The notes beneath the pieces are model-generated. The model did not search any database, was not told the DNA's origin, and worked only from the letters and a program-made list of their open reading frames with translations. This document shows positions 19,501 through 29,000 of a stretch of DNA of 64,000 nt, piece after piece (the stretch's first letter is position 1; every line of letters begins with the position of its first letter). The translations under genes and the position numbers were made by a program. This stretch comes from Verrucomicrobiales bacterium (GTDB lineage: Bacteria; Verrucomicrobiota; Verrucomicrobiia; Limisphaerales; J093): positions 310,001 through 374,000 of the forward strand of contig JACKPW010000002.1 in NCBI GenBank assembly GCA_024233215.1. Direction: 5' to 3'.

Positions 19501-22500
19501 CCAGGCCCCGATGGGGCGGTCCACACGATGTTGCTGGAGCCTGCCGGCACCCTGCTGGTTGGCGGGGGGTTCGAGAGAATTGGTGGCGAGCCAGTGCCAT
19601 ATCTTGCCCGGCTCGGGAGTAACGGGGGGGTCATCACGGGATTTGCCCCCGCACCGGACGCCCCTGTCCGAGCGCTGAGCCTGCAGGCGGACGGTCGCAT
19701 CCTGACTGGCGGCGACTTCGCGACAGTGGGGGGCTTTCAGCATTACAACATGGCCCGGCTGGATCCGGACGGTTCGGTGGAAGACGCCTTCAACCCGGAT
19801 CTCTGGGGTGGTGCGGTCTACTCCATGATCGTCCAATCTGACGGGCGGATTCTCATCGCCGGGGCCTTTCGCGGGGTGGGTGGGGCGTCCACTCGCCACG
19901 TGGCCCGGTTGAATCCGGATGGATCCCGTGACCCGGCCTTCGGGCTCAGCAACATCACGGTGGTCTGGGGACTGGCACTGGAGCCGGACGGCAGTCTGCT
20001 GGTTGCCCGGGAAGCGCAACTTGCCCGTTTGTGGAACAACCAGGCGGCCTCGCATTCGCTGGAGGCGGACGGAACCGACCTGTTCTGGCGCCGCGGCGGG
20101 GCCTGCCCCACCGTGGCGTCCGCGATCCTCGAACGTTCGTCCGACGGCAGGACTTGGGAGAACCTCTCCGACGGTCTTCGGGAACCCGGGGGCTGGCGGT
20201 TTCCCGACGCGGCGTCTGCGGGTGAGGGCACGCTGCGGGCGCGGGGAGCGCTGTACGGTGGACAGGGAAACGGCTCGCACGGATGGGCCGCCGATTATGC
20301 CGGGGATGTCATCATCCTGGGAAGCCCGCTGGACAGCACGCCTCGTGCCGGTGATGACCTGGTGCTGCAGGTTACCGCCTCTGGTTCCTCCCCTCTGACC
20401 TACCTGTGGCGGCGGAACGGTGAACCCCTTGAGGATGGAAACGAGGTCTCCGGGAGCCGTTCCGCCGTGCTCCGCATTGAGCGGGCCTTCGGTAGCCATT
20501 CCGGCACGTATGATGTCATCGTGGCCAATCGGCAGGGTTCTGCTGCCAGCCTCCCCGCCGCTGTGAACGTGATCGATCCATGGGTATCGGAACTCCCCGC
20601 CTCGCTCCGCACCGAAGCCGGGGAGGACATATCACTGGAATCCGTCCCCCACGGCACGGGTCCGTTCAGTTTCCAATGGCAGAAGGACGGAAACCGCCTT
20701 GAAGGAGCCACGGGCGCAATCCTCACCTTGACGCGCCCCAGTGCGGAGGATGCTGGCTTCTACCAAGTTGTCGTCTCGAACTCGTTTGGCGAAGCGGTCA
20801 GTTCCTTGAGCCGTCTGGACGTGAACGCGGCGAGCGTTCGCGCAGGGCTTGAGCCCGGGACCTCTGGAATTGTCCATACCTTGGCGCTGCAACCGGATGG
20901 AGGGATCCTGGTTGGAGGGATCTTTGACAGCCTTGGGGGGCTGCAGCGGTGGGGCTGCGGGCGATACCTTCCTGACGGGGCGGTGGACCCAGGGTTTAGT
21001 CCCCAGGTGACCGGAGTGCCAACCTCCACGGCTTGGGTGCTGGCTTTCGCGGTTCAGCCGGATGGCCGCACGATTCTGGGAGGAGATTATCTCCAGGTCG
21101 GCGGCCACCCGCAGTCGCATTTGAGCCGAGTGATGTCCAACGGTGTCTTGGAGGCCGGAGCCTTCGCGGCTTTGCCCAACGGCGCGGTGCGGTCCACCCT
21201 GCAACTTGCCGACGGCAGCCTGATCATTGGGGGCGACTTTGACCGGCTGGGAGACCAAGCCCGGCAGCGGCTTGCCAGGATTCTGCCGGACGGAACACTG
21301 GACCCGGATTTTGCACCAGCGGCCGACGCTCGAGTCTTCGCGCTCGCGTTGGATTCCCGGGGTCGAATCGTGGTCGGAGGGGAGTTTGCCACGCTGGCAG
21401 GACTGGGTCGCGCTTGCCTTGGGCGACTCAACCCGGACGGGAGCGTTGATCCGGGCTTCAATCCGGGAGCGAACAGGGCGGTGTATTCCCTGATCGTTCA
21501 GCCGGACGAACGGGTATTGGTTGCCGGAGCATTCACAGAACTCGGAGGGGAACCGCGCGGAGGGGTTGGCCGCCTGCATCCCGACGGGACACTGGAGCCG
21601 GGTTTTGACGCGCACGCGAACGACCTCGTTTACGCGCTGGCCCTGCAGGTGGACGGCAGAATCCTGCTGGCAGGGCGGTTTACCTGGCTGGGGGAGCTTC
21701 ACCGTTCCTACCTCGCCCGCCTCCTTCCGGATGGCGACGTCGATGGCACGTTCGATCCAGGCGCCGGGCATACAGTGTACGCCCTCGCGCTGCGCGCCGA
21801 CGGCCAAGTGATCGTGGGCGGTAGGTTTACCACGCTGCAAGGGCAGATCCGGAATCACCTGGCAAGATTGAGTGCCACCCATCCCGCGAGCTCGATCTTG
21901 GTGCAAGACCCCTCCAGATTGCGTTGGTTGCGGGAAGGTTCCGGACCGGAGGTCTGGCGCGTGGTGTTCGAGCATTCGCTGGACCGGGAGAACTGGACGC
22001 TGCTCGGGACCGGCACGCGCATTCCAGGCGGCTGGGAGTGGCGGGGCGACTCCGTGCCCGCAGAGGACGCAGGTTGGGTGCGGGTGCGCGGGTATGTCTG
22101 CGGCGGTCAGACTGGTGCCTCATCCTGGTATGTGCAGGACATCACCGGCGGGCCTCGCGTGCTGGCATCCCCCGTGTCTGAGAGCCTGGACCTCGGCGGC
22201 GCTACGATCCTTGAAGTCCAGGCCGAAGGTGGCCGACCGCTGACCTATCAGTGGTTCTGGAATGGTGAGCCGCTTACTGACGGGAGCCACGTCAAAGGCA
22301 GTGGGACCTCCACCCTGGAACTGCAGGACGTGAGCGGGTTACATGCCGGGGCCTACCGGGTCGAGATCAGCAACCGCTGGGGGCAGGTCAGCAGCGCGGA
22401 GGCGGTGATCGCCGTGACCGATCCCATGCTCCTCCGGCAACCGGCGGACCGGATCGCCGAGCCCGGGGATTCCGTGGTCTTTGCTGTCGACGCCGTCACC

Positions 22501-25500
22501 GGCGTACCGCCACTGAGCTTCCAGTGGTGGAAGGACGGGGAACCCCTAGCAGCGGACGGGCGAATCACCGGCGTGGACACGCCTTCCCTCACACTGGCGA
22601 ATCTTACCCGGGCCGACTCCGGGAGCTACGCAGTGAGGGTCAGCAGTCCGGCCGGCATCACCCTCAGTCGGCCGGCAAATCTTGGAGTCGGTCAGGCTGA
22701 TTGGGATCCAGACTTCAGTCATTCCGCAAACAGTCGGGTTCGGGCGGTCCTCCGTCTCGCCGACGGTAGCGTGCTTGCGGGTGGGGACTTCACGGTCATC
22801 AGCGGGCGCGACCGTCAGCGCCTGGTCCGCTGCCTGCCGTCAGGTCCCATTGACGAGGGATTCACCCTAGGGGCTGACGGCCCGGTCCATACCCTGACCC
22901 TGCAACCCGATGGGAAGATCCTCATCGGCGGGGCCTTCACCAACCTCGGTGGAAAACCCCGGGGTCACCTGGCGCGGCTCAATTCCGACCTAAGCCTGGA
23001 CCCCGATTTCGAACCGGCGGCCAGTGGCGAGGTCAACGTCCTGATCCTGCAGCCCGACGGCCGGCTGTTGGTTGGAGGATCGTTCGACGAACTGGGGGGC
23101 CTGTTACGGCACAACCTCGCGCGTGTGAACCCGGACGGCTTGGCGGATGCCGCCTTCGATCCCGGTCCCAACGGGGCGGTGAACACGCTCATGGTCGAAC
23201 CGGACGGCCGACTGCTCGTCGGTGGCGCATTCACCGGGATTGGTGGCCAACCTCTGCCGTACCTGGTCAGGTTGACTGTTGACGGGACAGTTGATCCCGG
23301 GTTCGCTCCCATGCCTTCGGCACCGGTCCACTCGCTGGCGTTGCAGCCCGACGGCCGGATTCTGGCAGGTGGCGACTTCGCAACGGTGGGTGGATTCAAG
23401 CACTACAATCTTGCGCGGCTCACCCCGGACGGTTCCGCCGAGCCTGCCTTCGACCCGGACCTGTACGGGGGAGCAGTCCTCTCCGTGTTCGTCCAGACCG
23501 ATGGGCGCATCATGATTGCCGGTTCGTTCCAGAAGGTGGGGGGAACCTCCAGCTACTCTCTCGCCAGACTCAGCCCTGACGGGTTCCGCGATCCAACGTT
23601 CGCGGTGACCCGCCCGCCCCCCGTCTCCGGACTGGCGGCGGAACCCGACGGAAACCTCCTGGTCGCGACAGATTCGTCTCTCACTCGGGTTCTGAACAAC
23701 CAGGTCGCAACGCACGATCTCGTGGCCGACGGGGGGGACTTGGTGTGGATCCGGCGCGGGGCCTCCGCTGTGATTGCCCCCCCCGTGCTGGAACGTTCCC
23801 TGAACCAGTCCGTCTGGGAATTCGTTACCGTTGGCGAACCTCAGCCAGGCCGGTGGCGCTTTCCAGAGGTGCCGACCGGATTGTCGGGCACCCTGCGTGC
23901 GCGCGGCGGACTGGCCAGCGGACAGGGCAACGCCTCGCAAGGGTGGACGGCGGACTATTCCGGGGACCTGATCCTGCTCGACAATCCCCGGGGCGGGGAT
24001 TTCCTGGCGGAGGACGAAGTGGTGCTGCAGGTCGCCGCCGCTGGTTCTCTACCCCTGAGCTATCAGTGGCGGCGGAACGGGGAACCGATTGCGGATGAGG
24101 ACGGGATTTCAGGAACCGGTGCGGCGATGCTGCGCATCGCTCGCGCCCTGGGGCAACACGCTGGGGAGTACGACGCGGTGGTGACCAACCCCCGGGGCTC
24201 AAGGAACAGCGCTCCGACCTCTGTGGCGGTGATCGATCCCTGGGTCTCCGGGGTGCCGCTGGCCTGGTATGTGGATCTTGGGGACGCCGTGGTGATCGAA
24301 TCGAATGCGCATGGAACGGGCCCGTTCAGCTACCAGTGGTGGAAGGACGGGGCTCCCGTAACGGGAGCGTCGGACGCGACGCTGACCGTGAGCCACGCGG
24401 GCGGGCCCGACATTGGGGCGTATCATCTGGTCGTAACCAGCCCGCTCGGCCAGGTGACCAGCGGGACGATGTTCCTCAGCGTGAACCTGACCGCCCTGCT
24501 GCCCGGCTTCGAGACGGGAGCCCACGGGCCCGTTTACACCCTGGCTCCGTTACCCGACGGAAGCGTGCTGGCGGGCGGGCACTTCGATACGCTCGGGGGA
24601 ATCCCCCGGTCGAACTGCGGTCGCTATCTGCCCGATGGCAGCGTGGACGAGTCCTTCGATCCCCGGACGACCGGATCTGGAGGGTCCAGTCAGGCCTGGG
24701 CGCTGACGTTCGTGCCACAGCCCGATGGCCGGGTGATCGTCGGAGGAGACTACAGATCTGTCGGGGGCGCGGACGCCCCGTATCTCAACCGGTTTCTTCC
24801 GGATGGCAGCCTTGAATCCGGCGTGTTTGCCGATCAGCCGAACAACGCCGTGCGCGCCACCCTGCTGCTCCCCGACGGTAGTCTGATGATCGGCGGTGAT
24901 TTTGATCATGTTGGCGACGACAGGCGGGTGGCTCTGGCCCGGATTCTCGCGGACGGCACAGTGGACCCGGGCTTTGTGCTGGACGCCAACGCGCGGGTGT
25001 TCGCGCTCGCGCCCGATGACTGGAGCGGGATCGTGGTTGGGGGGGAGTTCACCCGGTTGGGCCAGGCTGGACGACTTTGTCTGGCAAGGCTTCTGGCGGA
25101 CGGGGCCCTCGATCCCGACTTCAATCCGGGGGCCAACGGTGCGGTGGAAACGCTGGCGGTTCAGCCGGATGGTCGGATCCTCGTGGGAGGCCAATTCACC
25201 GTCCTGGGTGGGAAACCGCGCGCCCGCTTGGGCCGGTTGATGCGGGATGGAAGCGTGGACCTCGATTTCCAGGCCGATGCCAGTGGGGAAGTGCATGCGT
25301 TGGCACTTCTGACCGACGGGGGGGTTCTGGTTGGTGGCTGGTTCGACCTTATCGGGGGCGTCATGCGACACGGTCTTGCCCGGCTCTACCCGGACGGACA
25401 ACTGGACAACCGGTTTGTGGCCAACGCCGATGGATCGGTCCTGGCCCTGGCCGTGCGGGCGGACGGACAGGTGCTCGTGGGTGGGGGCTTTGGTAGCCTG

Positions 25501-26055
25501 CAGGGGCAACCCCGGAGCGGTGTGGCACGCCTGAGCGCAACCCACCCGGCGATCTCCGTCCTGACGCACGATTCGTCGGGAGTGCGCTGGTTGCGAGGGG
25601 GCTCCGGTCCTGAGGTCTGGCGAACGGTTTTCGAGCATTCGGTGGACCGGAAGAACTGGACCGTGCTGGGGAATGGCGTGCGCATCCCGGGAGGCTGGGA
25701 GTGCCAGGGAGAATCCGTTCCCGAAGAAGACGAAGGCTGGCTGCGAGCCCGCGGCTATACCATCGCCGGCCAGATCGGAACCTCCTCCTGGTACGTCGAG
25801 GCGTTGCTGCCGTTGGGAGAAACCGAGCCGCCGCAAATCCTGCTGGGTGAAGGGAGCCCTAGCTTCACCGAAGCGGGCTTCAGCTTCGACGTGGTCGGCA
25901 CACCAGGAACCACCGTGGCGGTGGAGGTCTCACTGGACTTGTTGGAATGGGCGGAACTGGAAACGGTCGTCCTCGGCGCCGAACCGTCCGCCATCAACGA
26001 TCCCGACGCCGACCGGTCCGGCCAGCGGTTCTACCGGGTCCGTCAGCTTCGGTAG
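16564..26055 (+). CDS. Giant secreted protein: five seven-repeat delta-60 blocks with ten Ig-like domains
   Basis: About 3163 aa from ATG 16564 (MVSSPSRPFPPLVRCLAVWL, signal peptide cleaved near PVAGA); the frame is open to 16453 but the later start gives a proper signal peptide. I count 35 delta-60 repeats in five groups of exactly seven, at about 16690-17690, 19040-20040, 20850-21870, 22700-23700 and 24500-25535. Each group ends in a PEVWR-type module; those after blocks 1, 2 and 4 are degenerate, those after 3 and 5 canonical (SGPEVWRVVFEHSLDREN). Four Ig-like domains follow block 1 and two follow each of blocks 2, 3 and 4. The C-terminus (PSFTEAGFSFDVVGTPG to RFYRVRQLR) matches the neighbouring genes. 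Seven repeats per block suggests stacked seven-bladed propellers. Probably secreted or cell-surface; partner or ligand unknown. Intact, unlike its upstream paralogue. Confidence 0.8.
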   Translation: MVSSPSRPFPPLVRCLAVWLLGGCLAGLPVAGANPPLDRFIWVDGGSVSALALLPDGGLLVGGNFISIGGQAHHNLARLKGDGTPDGTFQASADGWISVLALQSNGSILVGGGIITMLNGIPSSNLGRLNADGTRDLAFSPVVEGEVYAMAVQPDGKILVGGGFVSLAGRPHTNLGRLNPDGTLDAGFTASADNAVTALCLQPEGEILVGGLFNEVGGHVQPRLARLHPDGTWDSGFTPQVGPLERGSVAALALQVDGRILVGGMFQTLDGEPHANVGRLSADGSVDSTFNPSAKTDVTTLAVQADGRILVGGGFLEFCGAFRRGLGRLNPDGSLDEGYAPETDPLLMTLMVQADGKAIAGTDIFGLFRLQSTDPAENVLTREGPALVWSRGNSGPAVTGAVFDYSNDGETWTLLGEGTPVGTDWRLVGAVVPAGQTARVRGDAQATQSCAAGWTPVEAWLGPPLFLEPPIASTTVDFGSEVILRARVVGTEPISCQWRRDKAPLVDGDGIAGAATATLTLSEVTGASSGLYTVIANNDRGERESQAAQLQVQDPVFAAQPGAVAAMPGEQVRFTATANGTSPLSYLWHLNGLPLEDGTGFSGTTTPTLTVTVTSPDQVGEYTIEVSNAFATLTSEPARLTVTDPLITNQPEDIAANAGETVVLQVTATAMSPATYQWYLDEEPVTDGDRISGATTDTLTISGVLGAEQGSYALGITSPFGTVRTDSVLVTVVDPVITSEPGDQFVEPGGTASFAVAAAGTEPLAYRWERDGVPLAVDERIGGVTTPVLTLNALTKADAGTYRVVVSNARGAILSRLANLGVGRIEWDPDFSDWANNDVRAVLSLPDGSVLGGGDFTVISDQYRGHLVRYQASGAICADFALGTDGPVYCLSLQADGKVLVGGAFSTLGGEPRQNLARLNADLTLDPEFAPGVVGWVNTLVGEPDGGVLVGGAFDGLGGLPRRNLGRIEPDGTVDPAFDPGPDGAVHTMLLEPAGTLLVGGGFERIGGEPVPYLARLGSNGGVITGFAPAPDAPVRALSLQADGRILTGGDFATVGGFQHYNMARLDPDGSVEDAFNPDLWGGAVYSMIVQSDGRILIAGAFRGVGGASTRHVARLNPDGSRDPAFGLSNITVVWGLALEPDGSLLVAREAQLARLWNNQAASHSLEADGTDLFWRRGGACPTVASAILERSSDGRTWENLSDGLREPGGWRFPDAASAGEGTLRARGALYGGQGNGSHGWAADYAGDVIILGSPLDSTPRAGDDLVLQVTASGSSPLTYLWRRNGEPLEDGNEVSGSRSAVLRIERAFGSHSGTYDVIVANRQGSAASLPAAVNVIDPWVSELPASLRTEAGEDISLESVPHGTGPFSFQWQKDGNRLEGATGAILTLTRPSAEDAGFYQVVVSNSFGEAVSSLSRLDVNAASVRAGLEPGTSGIVHTLALQPDGGILVGGIFDSLGGLQRWGCGRYLPDGAVDPGFSPQVTGVPTSTAWVLAFAVQPDGRTILGGDYLQVGGHPQSHLSRVMSNGVLEAGAFAALPNGAVRSTLQLADGSLIIGGDFDRLGDQARQRLARILPDGTLDPDFAPAADARVFALALDSRGRIVVGGEFATLAGLGRACLGRLNPDGSVDPGFNPGANRAVYSLIVQPDERVLVAGAFTELGGEPRGGVGRLHPDGTLEPGFDAHANDLVYALALQVDGRILLAGRFTWLGELHRSYLARLLPDGDVDGTFDPGAGHTVYALALRADGQVIVGGRFTTLQGQIRNHLARLSATHPASSILVQDPSRLRWLREGSGPEVWRVVFEHSLDRENWTLLGTGTRIPGGWEWRGDSVPAEDAGWVRVRGYVCGGQTGASSWYVQDITGGPRVLASPVSESLDLGGATILEVQAEGGRPLTYQWFWNGEPLTDGSHVKGSGTSTLELQDVSGLHAGAYRVEISNRWGQVSSAEAVIAVTDPMLLRQPADRIAEPGDSVVFAVDAVTGVPPLSFQWWKDGEPLAADGRITGVDTPSLTLANLTRADSGSYAVRVSSPAGITLSRPANLGVGQADWDPDFSHSANSRVRAVLRLADGSVLAGGDFTVISGRDRQRLVRCLPSGPIDEGFTLGADGPVHTLTLQPDGKILIGGAFTNLGGKPRGHLARLNSDLSLDPDFEPAASGEVNVLILQPDGRLLVGGSFDELGGLLRHNLARVNPDGLADAAFDPGPNGAVNTLMVEPDGRLLVGGAFTGIGGQPLPYLVRLTVDGTVDPGFAPMPSAPVHSLALQPDGRILAGGDFATVGGFKHYNLARLTPDGSAEPAFDPDLYGGAVLSVFVQTDGRIMIAGSFQKVGGTSSYSLARLSPDGFRDPTFAVTRPPPVSGLAAEPDGNLLVATDSSLTRVLNNQVATHDLVADGGDLVWIRRGASAVIAPPVLERSLNQSVWEFVTVGEPQPGRWRFPEVPTGLSGTLRARGGLASGQGNASQGWTADYSGDLILLDNPRGGDFLAEDEVVLQVAAAGSLPLSYQWRRNGEPIADEDGISGTGAAMLRIARALGQHAGEYDAVVTNPRGSRNSAPTSVAVIDPWVSGVPLAWYVDLGDAVVIESNAHGTGPFSYQWWKDGAPVTGASDATLTVSHAGGPDIGAYHLVVTSPLGQVTSGTMFLSVNLTALLPGFETGAHGPVYTLAPLPDGSVLAGGHFDTLGGIPRSNCGRYLPDGSVDESFDPRTTGSGGSSQAWALTFVPQPDGRVIVGGDYRSVGGADAPYLNRFLPDGSLESGVFADQPNNAVRATLLLPDGSLMIGGDFDHVGDDRRVALARILADGTVDPGFVLDANARVFALAPDDWSGIVVGGEFTRLGQAGRLCLARLLADGALDPDFNPGANGAVETLAVQPDGRILVGGQFTVLGGKPRARLGRLMRDGSVDLDFQADASGEVHALALLTDGGVLVGGWFDLIGGVMRHGLARLYPDGQLDNRFVANADGSVLALAVRADGQVLVGGGFGSLQGQPRSGVARLSATHPAISVLTHDSSGVRWLRGGSGPEVWRTVFEHSVDRKNWTVLGNGVRIPGGWECQGESVPEEDEGWLRARGYTIAGQIGTSSWYVEALLPLGETEPPQILLGEGSPSFTEAGFSFDVVGTPGTTVAVEVSLDLLEWAELETVVLGAEPSAINDPDADRSGQRFYRVRQLR
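19021..22680 (+). repeat. First copy of 3.66-kb internal duplication
   Basis: This part of the giant gene encodes a unit of 1220 codons: block A, degenerate capping module, two Ig-like domains, block B, canonical module, two Ig-like domains. It starts at LGVGRIEWDPDF and is colinear with 22681-25800. Corresponding sites are offset by 3660 bp at the start (19021 and 22681) and 3663 bp near the end (21874 and 25537), so almost no net length change has occurred. Confidence 0.85.
22681..25803 (+). repeat. Second copy of 3.66-kb internal duplication
   Basis: Begins at LGVGQADWDPDF and follows the first copy repeat by repeat, including the distinctive phrases GGFKHYNLARL (GGFQHYNMARL in copy one), NNQVATHDL (NNQAASHSL) and LSATHPAISVL (LSATHPASSIL). 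It ends at the canonical capping module, after which the C-terminal module replaces the two Ig-like domains. Confidence 0.85.
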
Positions 26056-26095
26056 CGACGGCGCAGCAATGCAGCAGTGAACGCACCAGCACGCC

Positions 26096-29000
26096 ATGAA
26101 CGCTCTGAGCCGGCTTCAAAGTGTCACTCGCACTGCGATCCTCGCAACAAGTGTCCTGCTTGCTGCAGCGGCACTGTGGAGACCTGCCGCCGACACTCCT
26201 CCGCAAAACGACCCGTTGACACTTGCGGAGCTGGCGGACCCGTCCCCACACAGTGGAGCATGGCGAAAGCCAAGTGGCCGAACGATTACGGACACCCCGG
26301 CTGAGGAGAACCAAGTCATCCTGGATGCGACGTTCAACCCAGGCAGCGACGGTGCCATCCACGCCGTGGCGCCTCAAGCGGATGGCAGACTCCTGGTCGG
26401 GGGAGCATTCTATCGGCTCGGAGGACTCCAGCCACTCAACTGCGCGCGTCTGTTATCGGACGGGACCGGGGATCCGGGATTCGACCCTCGCGTGTACAGC
26501 GGTGCGTGGGGCGAGGGATTACTCGCGTTCGTGTGCCAACCCGACGGTCGCACGATCGCCGCCGGGGAGTTCACACGGGTTGGGAATGTGTCGCATTCGA
26601 ACCTGGCTGCGTTTTCGTCCGATGGCGTCCTTGAGATGGGCGCGTTCTCCTCGCTTCCGAACGCGCCGGTGAACTCAGCGCTCCAGCTGTCGGATGGTAG
26701 CCTGCTCATCGGCGGGGCGTTCTCCAGGTTGGGAGATGTGAAACAGGGTGGGCTCGCGAGGTTCCTGTCAGACGGCACGCTCGACCCGGACTTCCATCCG
26801 GGGAGCGGTGAGGTCTATGCGATTGCCGTGGACGACGAGGGACGAATCCTGGTGGGAGGGACGTTCTCCTCGCTGGGAGGTCAGCCGCGATCATCCATCG
26901 GCAGACTGCTCCCGGACGGAACGCTGGACGAGCAGTTTGTCCCCGGCCTTGGCAGCGATGTGTTCAGCATCCTGGTTCAGGCGGACGGTAGAATCCTCGT
27001 CGGTGGGGGCTTCGAGACGCCCGGGAGGGATGGGCGCACCGGCGTCACCCGCTTGAACCCGGACGGTACGGTGGACCCCACCGTTCTTGTCGGCACCGAT
27101 GGGACGGTCTACGCCCTGGCGCTCCAAGCCAGCGGCAAAGTCATCGTGGCAGGGGAGTTCACCGAGTTGGGCGGGCTTCCGCGATCGAACCTGGGCCGCC
27201 TGCTTCCGGACGGTACGGTGGACCCGAGGTTTGTCCCGGAAGCGAACGACACAGTCTACGTCGTTACGGTGCAGCCTTCCGGCGATGTGATTGTGGGCGG
27301 GGAATTCACGCAACTTCACGGGGTGCGCCGAGAGCGGCTGGGGCGCCTGCTTGCCGCCGAGCCGGTGGAGTCCAGTCTGCTCCACGAACCGAACCGGCTC
27401 GTCTGGTTGCGGGAGGGTTCCGGACCCGAAGTCTGGCGGACCGTGTTCGAACACTCGGTGGACCGCGAGCACTGGAACACGCTGGGCCAGGGCGTCCGCA
27501 TTCCTGGCGGTTGGCAGTGGGAGGGTGATTCCATCCCCAAGGAAAACGAAGGGTGGGTGCGGGCTCGGGGTTATGTCCCCGGAGGCCAGACCGGAACCTC
27601 CTCCTGGTACGTCCAGGACTCTTCCGGAACCCCCTACCTCCTGGCCGATCCTCACTCCCGCACCAATGACCTCGGAGCCAGCGCGATGCTCGAGGTCGTG
27701 GCCCAGGGCAGTCAGCCTCTCCGATACCAGTGGTACCGTGATGGGGAACCACTCGACGACGACGATCACGTGTCCGGAAGCGACGGGAACGTCCTGCGTT
27801 TCCGCGACCTCACCGGAATCCAGGACGGGGTCTACACGGTCACTGTCAGCAACGGTTGGGGGACAATTACCAGTCAGCCGGCAGTGCTGACGGTGAACGA
27901 CCCGCTGATCCTCACGGAGCCTGATGACCACGCCCCGGCAATCGGTGAATCGATCACACTGAGTGTTGAGGCGACGAGCAGCGTTCCTCCACTGAGCCAC
28001 CAGTGGTGGAAGGATGGGGAGCCGATTCCGGGCGCGGTGGAAGCCAGCTTGGAACTGACAGACGTGCAGCCCGAGGATGCCGGCCGCTATTGGGTGGTGG
28101 TGAGTTGTCCCGTCGGGGCGACCAGCAGTTCGATTGCGGAACTCGACATCAACGGAGCACTGCCGGATCCGGACTTTCGGTTCTGTCTGACCAGCGACAG
28201 GAATTCCCCCGAAGTGCTTGCCTTCGCCGCTGAGCCGGATGGAGCGGTTCTGGTGGCAGGCTACTTCCATGCGGTGGCCGGCCTGCCGTACACCAATGTG
28301 GTTCGATTCCTACCGGACAACACGGTGGACCCGTCGTTCACACCTGTGCCTGGCAGCCCGTACCTGCCCGTCAACATGCTCGCCGTGCAACCGGACCGGC
28401 GCATCCTCATCGGCGAAAGGTTTCACTTCGCGCGGTACTTCCCGGACGGTGCCCTGGATGGCTCCTTCGCCATTGACACGGAACGGATTGTGGAGGGATT
28501 CGGTCTGCAACCGGACGGCAGGATGGTGGTGAGCGCCTACTTGCCGCGCGATGTGGTGCGATGGCTCCCGGACGGGAGCGTGGAGCCCGGCTTTACCCCG
28601 GAATGCGACGGGGTGATCTGGACGTTGGTGCTGCAGCCGGACGGGAAGATCGTGGTGGGAGGGGGCTTTAGCACGCTCGCGGGGAGTCCCCGCGACAATG
28701 TGGGGAGGTTGAATCCGGATGGCACCTTGGACGAGCCGTTCAATCCGGATGTGGGCAACTATCCTGGAAGCATTGTTCACACGCTCGCCTTGCAGCCGGA
28801 TGGGAAGATCTTGGTGGGAGGGATGTTCGGCCAAGTGGGTGGAACCAGCATTGGGAACCTCGTCAGATTGTTTCCAGACGGCAGCCTGGACTCGGAGTTC
28901 AAACCTCAAGCCGGGCAATCGCCGTGGTCCTTGTTGTTGCAGGCCAACGGCAAGATCCTCGTGGGAGGCGTCACGCAGATCGATGGCCACGTCCGGAACG

